Positions 1 to 9,264 of a stretch of 64,000 nucleotides of DNA are shown here, in pieces. Location of the stretch: the NCBI RefSeq assembly GCF_008274805.1, contig NZ_CP022579.1, forward strand, positions 310,001 through 374,000, written 5' to 3'. The stretch comes from Oryzomicrobium terrae. Lineage in GTDB: Bacteria > Pseudomonadota > Gammaproteobacteria > Burkholderiales > Rhodocyclaceae. The notes under the pieces were generated by a model, which was not told the origin of the DNA, did no database searches, and saw only the letters and a program-made list of their open reading frames with translations. The position numbers and the translations under genes were made by a program. How positions within the stretch are numbered: position 1 is the first letter of the stretch; the number at the start of each line of letters is the position of its first letter.

Positions 1-1
1 T

Positions 2-238
2 AAAGGCGGCGAGGGTGGCGAGGTCTCGGCTGCCTCCGGCGGCGGATTGGGCGGAGTGCTCGGTGACATCTTCGGCGGCGCGGGTGCTCCGGCGGCCAAG
101 GGGGCGCGGCGCAGCGACTCCCTGGTGGAGACCCTGGCCAAATCGGCCGCCCGGGCGATCGGTTCCCAGGTGGGGCGCGAGATCATCCGCGGTGTGCTCG
201 GCTCGATCCTCGGTGGCGGGGGCTCCCGGCGCCGTTAG
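2..238 (+). CDS. C-terminal end of a HerA/YjgR-like (DUF853) ATPase, partial
   Basis: Only the last 78 residues are in the window; the frame is open from base 2 to the stop at 236-238. The tail is a glycine-rich linker followed by a conserved-looking end containing SLVETLAKSAARAIGSQVGR and then REIIRGVLGSILGG before a basic terminus. This matches what I know of the extreme C-terminus of the DUF853/YjgR family of HerA-like P-loop ATPases, which ends in a hydrophobic helix and a short Gly/Arg tail. The ATPase domain itself lies upstream and cannot be checked, so the family call rests on the tail alone. Confidence 0.6.
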   Translation, partial: KGGEGGEVSAASGGGLGGVLGDIFGGAGAPAAKGARRSDSLVETLAKSAARAIGSQVGREIIRGVLGSILGGGGSRRR

Positions 239-255
239 CAGGGGCGCCGCACGCT

Positions 256-951
256 TCAGGCGAAGGCTGTCGGCAGTGTGGCGTCCAGGGTGGCGCTGGC
301 GTTGAGGGACAAGGCCCCGTGCTGCAGGGTGAAACCGGTGGCCCGGGTCGCCGTGGTCACGATGCGGGCCAGGATCTCGCCTGCCGCATCCGGCGTCATG
401 CCCTGGGCAATGGCCTGGCGGTAGGCTCCCTGGGCCCGGGTCTGGATCACCTGGGCCTCCTTGGCGAGCAAGGTGCTGGCGGCGCCGGCCAGGGTGGGAT
501 CGCTGTTCAGGGCCGCTTCCGCCTCCGGGTTGCCGGGAACCCGGAAGCGCCCGTCCTCCAAGCGGATCTCGTAGCGGGCTGTGGGATTCAGGCTGGCACG
601 CAGCAGCGCCCGGTACATGCTCACCTCCACGTCCTGGCGCTCCTGTCCCACTTCACGGGCGAGGCTGGCCGAATCGGGGGGCAGGGCCTCGCTCTGCATC
701 GGTGGGCTATTTCCCGCAACCCCAGACGCATTCGCCGCAGCGCTGGCGGCACGGCTGCTGTTCGGAGTGTTCGGAGTGGCGGCGATAGTTTCGCGGGCCG
801 CCTTCTGACGGCCCGCCGCGGACAGGGTGACCCGGGTGCCGTCCCGGGCGGCAGCGTCGAGAGCGCTCGTGTTGGGGGTGTCGAGCGGGCCGGCCCGGGG
901 CCGGATAAAACGCGCGGCAAACAGGGCACTTGCTGCTGTATCAACGTTCAT
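256..951 (-). CDS. hypothetical protein, 231 aa
   Basis: I do not recognise this protein. The ATG at 951 is preceded by a GAGGTGA ribosome-binding site, so it is preferred over an upstream in-frame start at 1038. There is no clear signal peptide or TM helix. Residues 1-100 are rich in Ala, Pro, Ser and Asn and look disordered. The C-terminal half (about 110-231) looks folded and helical, with many short hydrophobic helices. The stop lies 17 bp from the end of the convergent HerA-like gene. Its start overlaps the stop of a possible 56-codon ORF by ATGA. GC-rich codon use fits the neighbours. Confidence 0.65.
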   Translation of the reverse strand: MNVDTAASALFAARFIRPRAGPLDTPNTSALDAAARDGTRVTLSAAGRQKAARETIAATPNTPNSSRAASAAANASGVAGNSPPMQSEALPPDSASLAREVGQERQDVEVSMYRALLRASLNPTARYEIRLEDGRFRVPGNPEAEAALNSDPTLAGAASTLLAKEAQVIQTRAQGAYRQAIAQGMTPDAAGEILARIVTTATRATGFTLQHGALSLNASATLDATLPTAFA

Positions 952-1118
952 GACGTCACCTCGAATAAGCGTAGGCCGAAATCGTGCAAGTGACGTGCCA
1001 GGGCTTCCGGCGACGGCTGGAGGGACGACAACGCCCATGCCGTCGTGGCCCGTGGCGGAATGGCAGTCTCGCCAGCGCCTGCTGGCTGGGGAGGTTCTTG
1101 CCGTTTTGTCGGCGGCAT
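948..1118 (-). CDS. possible small protein, 56 aa, coupled to the downstream unknown gene
   Basis: This short frame starts at ATG 1118 and stops at 948-950. The stop overlaps the start of the 231-aa unknown gene in an ATGA, the arrangement used throughout this window for real operon partners. The product is hydrophilic with a Pro-rich N-terminal half and an amphipathic C-terminal helix. No good Shine-Dalgarno is visible before ATG 1118 (the upstream bases are A-rich), and an alternative start at 1217 is possible. It could be a chance frame in GC-rich DNA. Confidence 0.3.
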   Translation of the reverse strand: MPPTKRQEPPQPAGAGETAIPPRATTAWALSSLQPSPEALARHLHDFGLRLFEVTS

Positions 1119-1315
1119 AGGATTTTTTTGCCGAATCCCGGGGGAATGGTCCCGCCTACCGGCCATCGACGCTGCGGGCGTTATTGCATGCTCTGGGTGT
1201 GAGAAAAAAAGCCGCATTGCCGTAACGCGGAGCGATTTTCTTTGCGACAGATCATGCTCGGGCGATAGGATTAGGGCATATTCCTTTCCGTTCCTCCGTT
1301 TTCCTCCCGCTTCCG

Positions 1316-2356
1316 ATGCTTTCCGCCTTTTTCTTCCGGGGATTCCGCCTCGCCGCGGTCGTGCGCACCGCCTGCCGGTGGCTGCTGGTGCTGCTCGGCC
1401 TGGCGCTGCTGGCCGGATGCGACAAGCCGCGCATGCCCCTGGTTGTCGGCGCCAACCCCTGGCCGGGCTATGAGGGCTTGTTCCTTGCCCGGGACCAGGG
1501 GCTGGTGAGCGAGAACCAGGTGCACGTCCTCGATTTCCCCTCCACCAGCGAGGTGCTGCGCGCGTTCCGCAACGGCACCCTGGATGCCGCCGCCCTGACC
1601 TTGGACGAGGCCTTGTCCCTGGTAAATAGCGGCGAAGCGATCAAGGTGGTGCTGGTCTTCGATATCTCGGCCGGCGCCGATGCCCTGATAGCCCGGCCCG
1701 AGGTGGCCTCCCTGGCGGCCCTGCGCGGGCGGCGCATCGGCATCGAGCTGAACACCACCTCGTCGCTGCTGCTTGCCCGAGCCCTGGACAAGGCGGGCCT
1801 GAGCGCCAACGAGGTGACCCTGGTGCGCCTCTCCCTGGATGCCCAGCAGCAGGCGCTGCAGCAGGGGGAGGTGGATGCCCTGGCCACCTGCGAGCCACTC
1901 CGCTCCCAGCTGGCCGCCAGCGGCGCCCGGGTGTTGTTCGACAGCTCCGCCATGCCCAACGAGATCGTCGACGTGCTGGTGGTGCGTCAGTCCCTGCTGG
2001 AGTCCCGCGCCGACGATCTGGCGGCGCTGGTTAGCGCCTGGGGGTTGGCGCAGCAGCGGGTGCTCCAGGGCGAGGCGGCGTTGATCGACCAGGCGGCCCA
2101 CCGCAGCGGCATGACGCCCGCGCAATTCCGTGCCGCCCTGGCCGGCATGTCCCTGCCCGATCTGGCCCAGAACCGCGACCTGCTCGCCCCCGGCGGGCCT
2201 CTGGCGGCCCAGGCTGGGCGGCTCGCCACATTCATGCAGGCGCGTGGCTGGCTCAACCCCCTGTCCACCAGTAACCTGGTGGACGACCGCCTGGTGCGGA
2301 GCGCGCTGCTTCCTCCCGCTCCAGGGCGCGGCGGCGCTTCCGGAGGCAAACCATGA
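1316..2356 (+). CDS. NMT1/THI5-like periplasmic solute-binding lipoprotein
   Basis: The 346-aa product has a long N-terminal signal region ending in lipobox LLAGC (Cys35), so it is probably a lipoprotein facing the periplasm. The body has the SsuA/THI5/NMT1 type II binding-protein look: an early NPWPGYEG segment, the subunit-rotation segment GRRIGIELNTTSS, then repeated alpha/beta units. Proteins of this family bind nitrate-, taurine-, pyrimidine- or similar ligands for ABC importers. No permease or ATPase gene is adjacent. Instead the stop overlaps the start of a PAS-GGDEF-EAL gene by ATGA, which suggests the binding protein feeds a signalling protein rather than a transporter. The start at 1316 gives an unusually long n-region; a later start is possible. 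Confidence 0.8.
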   Translation: MLSAFFFRGFRLAAVVRTACRWLLVLLGLALLAGCDKPRMPLVVGANPWPGYEGLFLARDQGLVSENQVHVLDFPSTSEVLRAFRNGTLDAAALTLDEALSLVNSGEAIKVVLVFDISAGADALIARPEVASLAALRGRRIGIELNTTSSLLLARALDKAGLSANEVTLVRLSLDAQQQALQQGEVDALATCEPLRSQLAASGARVLFDSSAMPNEIVDVLVVRQSLLESRADDLAALVSAWGLAQQRVLQGEAALIDQAAHRSGMTPAQFRAALAGMSLPDLAQNRDLLAPGGPLAAQAGRLATFMQARGWLNPLSTSNLVDDRLVRSALLPPAPGRGGASGGKP

Positions 2357-4860
2357 AACTGCGCCACGGCTTGCCGGTGGCGCTGCTGGCGTTCGGCACC
2401 CTGCTCGGCCTGAGCTTTTACGGGGTGGATCGCCTGCGCAGCGTCGAAGAGGTGGAACAGCAGGCCATCGCCCGGGCGGCCTTCAACGGCGACCGCCTGG
2501 CCGCCGAGGTCGAGGACGAAATCATCGCCGGCGACGCTGTCGCCGCGGAGCGCACCTTGGTGCGCCTCTCGGCCATGCCCCACCTGCGCCAGGCGATGGT
2601 GTTCGACGACCATCTGAAGGTGCTCTTCGCCAGTCGTTTCAACCGCAAGGGGGCCGATTTTGCCGCCCTGCGCGGCCTGCCGCCGGCCGAACGCTTCGCT
2701 GCCGCCGGCATGCGCATGGCCGGCGATGTGCTGCTCTCCGACGAGCGCGGCACCCTGTGGTCGATCTACCCGTTGCGCCTGCCGCCCGAACCCGGCGAAT
2801 TGCGCACCGCCCGGGTCGGCTACATGTACCTCGAATACGACCTGAGCGTGGCCAAGGATCTGGCCCGCTGGGAAGCGGGGCGGCGCTTCGTCGTCATCGG
2901 CGCCGGCATCGCCCTGCTCTGCCTGGTGCTGTGGGCCGGCCTCGACCGGTTGGTGGCCCGCCGCCTGAAAGCCCTGGCCGATGCGGCCCGGGCCTTCGGC
3001 AGCGGCCAGGGCAAGGCGAAGGGCAGCGTGGCCGCGTTGCTGCCTCCCGCCGGCAACGACGAGATCGGCAGCCTGTCGGCCACCCTGGGCGCGATGATGG
3101 AAGAGATCTCGCGTCACCAGGGCGCCCTGTCGGCCAGCAACGAAGCCCTGTCGCGGGAAATCGAGGAGCGCCGCCAGGCCGAGGAGAAGCTGCGCCTGGC
3201 CGGCCAGGTGATCGCCAGCAGCAACGACGCGATCATGATCACCGACGCCACGCACCACATCATGCGTGTCAATCCGGCCTTCACCCGGGTCAACGGCTAC
3301 GAGCCGGAAGAGGTGCTGGGCAAGCTCCCGGCCATGCTCCGCTCCAACCGCCACGACAGCGAGTTCTACGACCGCATGTGGGAAGAGGCGGATACCCGCG
3401 GCAACTGGCAGGGCGAGGTCTGGCACACCCGCAAGGGCGGCGAGCAGATCGCCCTGTGGCATTCGGTGACGCCCCTGCGCGACGCCAATGGCCGGATCAC
3501 CCATTTCGTCATCGTCAGCTCCGACCTGTCGCGCTACAAGGAAGCCGAGGAGCGTATCCGCTTCCTCGCCAACTTCGACCTGCTCACCGGTCTGCCCAAC
3601 CGGGTGATGCTCCAGGAGCGCCTGCACCGGGCCATCGAGGAAGCGGCCTTCGACCGGGAGGAGCTGGCCCTGGTGCTGCTCAACGTGGACCGCTTCCAGG
3701 CCGTGAACGATTCCCTCGGCTCGGGCGCCGGGGACGAACTGCTCCAGGCCATCGCCGCCCGTCTCGGCACTGCGGTGCAGGACGGCGAGATGGCGGCGCG
3801 CATGGGGGGCGACGAATTCGCCGTGCTGCTGCCGCGCTGCGGCGTGGACCGGGCAGCCTGGCGCACCCAGCAGTTGCTCGGCGACCTATGCCGGCGCTAC
3901 GACCTGAGCGCCCAGCCGGTGGAGGTGACGGTCAGCGCCGGGGTCAGCCTGTTCCCCCACGATGCCCGGGACGGCTCGGGCCTGCTGCGGGATGCCGACG
4001 CCGCCGCCCGTCACGCCAAAGAGGCGGAACGGGGCGGCTTCCGCTTCTTCGCCCCGGAAATGAACGCCCAGGCCCTGGACCGCTTTGCTCTGGAAAACGA
4101 CTTGCGCCATGCCCTGGCCGAGGGCCAGTTGTTCCTCGCCTACCAGCCCCAGGTCGAAGTGGCCGGCGGCCGGGTGGTCGGGGTCGAGGCCCTGGTGCGT
4201 TGGCAGCATCCGGAAAAGGGGCTGATCTCCCCGGCCCGCTTCATCCCGGTGGCCGAGGAATCGGGCCTGATCCTCAGCCTGGGCGACTGGGTGCTGCGCG
4301 AAGCTACACGCCAGGCGGCTGCCTGGCAGGCCCAGGGGATGGCGCTGCGCATCGCAGTCAACCTCTCGGCCCTGCAGTTCCGCCAGTCCCAGCTCCCCAC
4401 CCAGGTGCACAGCGCCCTGGAAGAAGCCGGGCTGGAGCCCCGCTGGCTGGAGCTGGAAATCACCGAGTCCACCCTGATGGACAACACCGAGCAGGCCATC
4501 TCGCACCTGTGGGAACTGTCGGACATGGGGGTGCAGCTGGCCATCGACGACTTCGGCACCGGCTATTCGAGCCTCGCTTACCTGAAGCGCTTCCCGCTGC
4601 AGCGGCTGAAGATCGACCAGGCCTTCGTGCGTGACCTGTCGTCGGACGCCAACGACGCCGCCATCGTCACCGCCATCGTCGGCCTGGCCCGCAGCCTGGG
4701 CATGCAGGTCACTGCCGAAGGGGTGGAAACCGCCGAGCAGCTCGCCTACCTGGTGGACCTGGCCTGCGACGAATATCAGGGCTACTACTGCAGCCGGCCG
4801 GTCCCGGCCGCGGAGATCGCCGAGGTGGTGGCCCGTCAGGCGACCTTGCTGGAGGCCTAG
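2353..4860 (+). CDS. membrane PAS-GGDEF-EAL cyclic-di-GMP protein
   Basis: The 835-aa protein has TM1 at about residues 8-24, a periplasmic domain of about 145 residues, and TM2 at about 178-197. A HAMP-like linker, a PAS domain (about 283-400), a GGDEF domain and a C-terminal EAL domain follow. The GGDEF motif is intact at about residue 485, but the inhibitory RxxD site is replaced by QDGE. The EAL domain has EALVRW at about 612, NLSALQF, EITEST, DDFGTGYSS, KIDQAF and AEGVET, so the phosphodiesterase residues look complete. It probably makes and/or degrades c-di-GMP in response to a periplasmic signal. It is translationally coupled to the upstream binding lipoprotein, a plausible ligand-presenting partner. 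Confidence 0.93.
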   Translation: MKLRHGLPVALLAFGTLLGLSFYGVDRLRSVEEVEQQAIARAAFNGDRLAAEVEDEIIAGDAVAAERTLVRLSAMPHLRQAMVFDDHLKVLFASRFNRKGADFAALRGLPPAERFAAAGMRMAGDVLLSDERGTLWSIYPLRLPPEPGELRTARVGYMYLEYDLSVAKDLARWEAGRRFVVIGAGIALLCLVLWAGLDRLVARRLKALADAARAFGSGQGKAKGSVAALLPPAGNDEIGSLSATLGAMMEEISRHQGALSASNEALSREIEERRQAEEKLRLAGQVIASSNDAIMITDATHHIMRVNPAFTRVNGYEPEEVLGKLPAMLRSNRHDSEFYDRMWEEADTRGNWQGEVWHTRKGGEQIALWHSVTPLRDANGRITHFVIVSSDLSRYKEAEERIRFLANFDLLTGLPNRVMLQERLHRAIEEAAFDREELALVLLNVDRFQAVNDSLGSGAGDELLQAIAARLGTAVQDGEMAARMGGDEFAVLLPRCGVDRAAWRTQQLLGDLCRRYDLSAQPVEVTVSAGVSLFPHDARDGSGLLRDADAAARHAKEAERGGFRFFAPEMNAQALDRFALENDLRHALAEGQLFLAYQPQVEVAGGRVVGVEALVRWQHPEKGLISPARFIPVAEESGLILSLGDWVLREATRQAAAWQAQGMALRIAVNLSALQFRQSQLPTQVHSALEEAGLEPRWLELEITESTLMDNTEQAISHLWELSDMGVQLAIDDFGTGYSSLAYLKRFPLQRLKIDQAFVRDLSSDANDAAIVTAIVGLARSLGMQVTAEGVETAEQLAYLVDLACDEYQGYYCSRPVPAAEIAEVVARQATLLEA

Positions 4861-4907
4861 GCAGGGCGGGGACTTCCAGTCATGGTGGCTGGAGAATGAG
4901 GATTGAC

Positions 4908-4945
4908 GCGGGGTTTCAGGTAGGCTGCCTGAAACCCCGCGCCAG
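4908..4945 (-). repeat. dispersed repeat core with 13-bp hairpin (copy 1)
   Basis: Read on the minus strand, 4945-4932 is CTGGCGCGGGGTTT, the core shared with copies near 19.69, 30.35 and 61.97 kb. The core leads into a perfect inverted repeat, GCGGGGTTTCAGG at 4908-4920 and its complement at 4928-4940, with a 7-nt loop. It sits between the convergent ends of the GGDEF-EAL gene and metF, so it may also work as a bidirectional transcription stop, although there is no T-run on either side. Confidence 0.7.
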
Positions 4946-5015
4946 TTCTAGGGCTTGAGACGGTGGCGTGTGCCGTTCCCGCTGTCTGGCCGGGGCCACG
5001 GCAGGCCCTGCGGCC

Positions 5016-5879
5016 TTACGCCTTGAGGCGGCGCACGATCTCCAGGGTCAGGTCGGCCTGGTTGAGGCAGTAGAAGTGCAACCCCGGCGCGCCTTGGGCG
5101 ATCAGGGCGCGGCACAGGCCGGTGACCACCTCCAGGCCGAATTCCCGCACCGCTTCCGCATCGTCCCCATACGCCTCGAACTGGCGCCGCACCCAGCGTG
5201 GGATCTCGGCGCCGCACTGGTCGGCGAAGCGGGACAGCTTGGTGAAGCTGGCGATGGGCATGATGCCCGGCACGATCGGAATCTCCACTCCGGCGTCCCG
5301 CACCCGGGCGACGAAGTGGGCGTAGGCGTCCGGGTTGTAGAAGAACTGGGTGATGGCCGAGTCGGCCCCGGCGCGGGCCTTGGTGACGAAGGCGGCCAGG
5401 TCGGACTCGAACGAGGCGGCCTGGGGGTGCACCTCAGGGTAGGCCGCCACTTCCAGGTGGAAGCCGCCCTCGGCGGCGCTGCCGGTCTCGGCGCGGATGA
5501 AGCTGACCAGGTCGCTGGCGTAGCGGAACTCGCCCAGGCTGGCCATGCCCGAGGGCAGGTCGCCGCGCAGGGCGACGATGCGGCGGATGCCCTGGGCGCG
5601 GAAGCCGGCGAGGATTTCGCGGATGCTTTCCCGGGTGGCGCCGACGCAGGACAGGTGGGGGGCGGCGGCAAAGCCTTCGTCCTGGATCTCGCGCACGATG
5701 GCGAAGGTACGCTCCTGGGTCGAGCCGCCGGCGCCGTAGGTCACCGAGAAGAACTCCGGGTTGAGGGCGGCCAGGCGCGCCCGGGTGGCGCGCAGCTTAT
5801 CCGCCCCTTCCGGGGTCTGCGGCGGGAAGAATTCGATCGAGATGGGCAGGGTCGCGGGCGTCATGGTGGGCGTGGTCAT
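5016..5879 (-). CDS. metF: 5,10-methylenetetrahydrofolate reductase
   Basis: MetF reduces 5,10-methylene-THF to 5-methyl-THF with a flavin cofactor, supplying the methyl group for methionine synthesis. The 287-aa product has the family length and opens with the SIEFFPPQTPEG segment. It then carries FFSVTYGAGGSTQERT, ALRGDLP, the AVTQ-like ITQFFYN segment, and PIVPGIMP. It is the last gene of the minus-strand ahcY-lysE-tlyA-metF run; 38 bp separate it from tlyA. Ending the cluster that starts with the SAH riboswitch, it would be co-regulated with SAH removal. Confidence 0.96.
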   Translation of the reverse strand: MTTPTMTPATLPISIEFFPPQTPEGADKLRATRARLAALNPEFFSVTYGAGGSTQERTFAIVREIQDEGFAAAPHLSCVGATRESIREILAGFRAQGIRRIVALRGDLPSGMASLGEFRYASDLVSFIRAETGSAAEGGFHLEVAAYPEVHPQAASFESDLAAFVTKARAGADSAITQFFYNPDAYAHFVARVRDAGVEIPIVPGIMPIASFTKLSRFADQCGAEIPRWVRRQFEAYGDDAEAVREFGLEVVTGLCRALIAQGAPGLHFYCLNQADLTLEIVRRLKA

Positions 5880-5917
5880 TGCGTGGGTCGAAAGTCGTGG
5901 AAAAATGGATTCAGGTG

Positions 5918-6772
5918 TCAGGCGCGGCCGGCGTGGATGAAGAATTCCCGGTTGCCGTCGCCGCCGGTGATCGGGCTGTCGACGTAGTGGCGCACCGCGA
6001 GGCCGAGGTCGGCGGCAGCCGTGCGGATGCGCGCCTCCACCTGGGGGTAGAGGGTTTCATCCTTGACCAGCCCGCCCTTGGCCAGCTTGTCCGGGCCCAC
6101 CTCGAACTGGGGTTTGACCAGCAGCAGCAGGGCGCCGTCCGGCGCGAGCAGGGCCGGCACCCGGGGCAGGATCAGGGTCAGGGAGATGAACGACAGGTCG
6201 CCGACGATCAGGTCGAAGCCGCCGGCGGGAAAGTGCCCGCCCAGGTCGGCCGGGCTCAGGGCCCGGGCGTTGATGCCTTCCAGGGTCACAACCCGGGGAT
6301 CGCCCGCCAGGCGCGGATGGATCTGGCCGTGGCCTACCTCCACCCCCACCACCCGAGCCGCACCGGCCTGCAGCAGGCAGTCGGTGAAACCGCCGGTGGA
6401 CTGGCCCAGGTCGAGGCAGGTCAGCCCCGCCGGGTCGATGCCGCAGGCGGTAAGCGCCCCGGCCAGCTTGAGGCCGCCGCGGGAAACGTAGCGGTCCTCG
6501 TCGCCGGGCAAAAGTTGCAGCGGCGTGTCGTCGGCCAGTTCCAGGCTGGGTTTGGCCACGGCCTCCCAGCCCTTGCCCAGGTCGGCCAGCACCCGGCCGG
6601 CGGCGATCAGGCGCTGGGCGGCGGTGCGCGACTCGGCCAGCCCCCGGGCCACCAGGGCCTGGTCGGCGCGCTGCCGGCCGGCGGGGCGGGGCGGCTTGGC
6701 CCCTGCATCGGCGTGCGGCTTGGCGGCGGGGGCGGGGCGCTGGGCGCGGCGGTGGAAGGAGTCCATGGTCAT
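5918..6772 (-). CDS. tlyA: TlyA-family rRNA methyltransferase (hemolysin A type)
   Basis: The 284-aa protein has an N-terminal Pro/Ala-rich extension, an S4 RNA-binding domain (about 35-95, beginning RADQALVARGLAESR), and an FtsJ-type Rossmann methyltransferase domain. The SAM-binding strand is CLDLGQSTGGFTDCLLQ, followed by GVEVGHGQIHPRL and DLIVGDLSFISL. Characterised TlyA enzymes 2'-O-methylate cytidines in 16S and 23S rRNA; the substrate here is inferred. It lies 13 bp downstream of the LysE-type gene in the ahcY operon, so a SAM consumer is encoded with SAM-cycle enzymes. Confidence 0.9.
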   Translation of the reverse strand: MTMDSFHRRAQRPAPAAKPHADAGAKPPRPAGRQRADQALVARGLAESRTAAQRLIAAGRVLADLGKGWEAVAKPSLELADDTPLQLLPGDEDRYVSRGGLKLAGALTACGIDPAGLTCLDLGQSTGGFTDCLLQAGAARVVGVEVGHGQIHPRLAGDPRVVTLEGINARALSPADLGGHFPAGGFDLIVGDLSFISLTLILPRVPALLAPDGALLLLVKPQFEVGPDKLAKGGLVKDETLYPQVEARIRTAAADLGLAVRHYVDSPITGGDGNREFFIHAGRA

Positions 6773-6785
6773 GGCCGGTGCCGGT

Positions 6786-7427
6786 TCAGCGTTCCGTGCT
6801 CAGCAACAGGCGCAGGCCGAGCACCGCCAGGGCAGCGCCGAAGGCCCGCTCCAGCCAGTGGCCGCAGCCCAGGAAGGCGGCGCGCACCCGGGGCTGGGTG
6901 AAGAACAGGGTGACCAGGGAAAACCAGGCGAACTGCAACGCCATCAGCCACACGCCATAGGCGGCCAGGCGCGGCAGGGGCGTGGCCGGGCTGAGCACCA
7001 GGGTGAACAGGGCGAGGAAGTACAGGGGCGCCTTGGGATTGAGGGCGTTGGTGAGAAAGCCCCGGACCAGGTGGCGCAGGGCCGATTCATGCACGGGGGC
7101 GCTGTCCGGCGCGCCGTCGGAGGCGTCCGTCGTTGCCGTGGGCCGGGCACGCAGGCCCTTCCAGCCCAGGTAGAGCAGGTAAGCGCCGCCGGCCAGCTTG
7201 AAGGCGGTGAGCCAGGTGGCCGAGTGGGCGATCAGGGCCGCCAGGCCGGCGGCGGAATAGGCGATGTGCACCGATAGCCCGAGGGCGATGCCCAGGCTGG
7301 TGAGCAGCCCCGCCCGCCGTCCGGCGAGCAGCGACTGGCGGATCACCATGGCGAAGTCGGGGCCGGGTGTCGCCGCCGCCAGCAGATGCACGGCGGTGAG
7401 GGTGGCAAAGGCCGAGAGTCCGTCCAT
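6786..7427 (-). CDS. LysE/RhtB-family amino-acid exporter
   Basis: The 213-aa membrane protein has about six hydrophobic segments and the family's N-terminal signature ATPGPDFAMVIRQSL, followed by GIALGLSVHIAYSAAGL. LysE/RhtB proteins export amino acids such as homoserine, threonine or lysine by proton antiport; the substrate cannot be read from sequence. Its place between ahcY and tlyA-metF, behind a SAH riboswitch, suggests a sulphur amino acid or homocysteine-related substrate. That is inference from context. The gap of about 160 bp to ahcY contains a 9-bp-period repeat tract. Confidence 0.88.
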   Translation of the reverse strand: MDGLSAFATLTAVHLLAAATPGPDFAMVIRQSLLAGRRAGLLTSLGIALGLSVHIAYSAAGLAALIAHSATWLTAFKLAGGAYLLYLGWKGLRARPTATTDASDGAPDSAPVHESALRHLVRGFLTNALNPKAPLYFLALFTLVLSPATPLPRLAAYGVWLMALQFAWFSLVTLFFTQPRVRAAFLGCGHWLERAFGAALAVLGLRLLLSTER

Positions 7428-7452
7428 GGTGTGGCTCCGCAGGGGCGCGACG

Positions 7453-7514
7453 TTAAGGGGCTCAAGTCGCGCAAGGGATTCAAGGGACTTGAGGCGCTTC
7501 AGGTGCTTAAGGCC
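7453..7514. repeat. degenerate 9-bp tandem repeat between ahcY and the LysE-type gene
   Basis: About seven units of 9 bp can be laid end to end on the plus strand: TTAAGGGG, CTCAAGTCG, CGCAAGGGA, TTCAAGGGA, CTTGAGGCG, CTTCAGGTG, CTTAAGGCC. Units share a central CAAG/CAGG/TAAG core but are diverged. No protein-coding role is evident. Confidence 0.5.
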
Positions 7515-7590
7515 GCGCCAACAGGTGTTTGGGCGCCCGGCCGGGCCCCCGGGGCAATGAAGCCAGGAGGCCGGCCGGGACGCGGGCCGT

Positions 7591-9018
<1,428 letters not shown>

Positions 9019-9106
9019 TGAGAACTCCGGATCGTGTGGCCGGGGGGATGGGGGTGCGGCAGTCTGCTCACCCGTCTCCGAACCCGGCAGGGTTGAAAGA
9101 CATGCA

Positions 9107-9211
9107 TGGGTGAGCGCCGTTGACCTGGGCGCCGCGGCTGGGTGCCGGACGCCTTCCGAGCCTGACCGGACGCCCACGGCGGACCGGCTGCAACGCTCCT
9201 CGGAAGAACGC
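9107..9211 (-). promoter_or_regulatory. SAH riboswitch upstream of ahcY
   Basis: On the minus strand the leader contains, in order, TTCCGAGGAGCGTTGCAGCC (about 9206-9187), CAGGCTCGGAAGG (about 9165-9153) and CAACGGCGCTCACC (about 9123-9110). These are the three conserved blocks of the SAH riboswitch (Rfam SAH_riboswitch). CCGAG can pair with CTCGG, and GAGCG with CGCTC, giving the expected helices. The element is normally found before ahcY in proteobacteria and turns expression on when SAH accumulates. About 90 nt separate it from the ahcY start. Confidence 0.92.
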
Positions 9212-9214
9212 GGA

Positions 9215-9243
9215 TGATACGTCCCCGGCGCGGTTTGCTCAAT
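9215..9243 (-). promoter_or_regulatory. sigma70-type promoter for the ahcY operon
   Basis: On the minus strand TTGAGC (9243-9238) and TATCAT (9220-9215) are separated by 17 nt. Transcription would begin about 9208, exactly at the 5' end of the SAH riboswitch. Confidence 0.7.
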
Positions 9244-9264
9244 GCCGGTGCTGCCGACGCGAAC

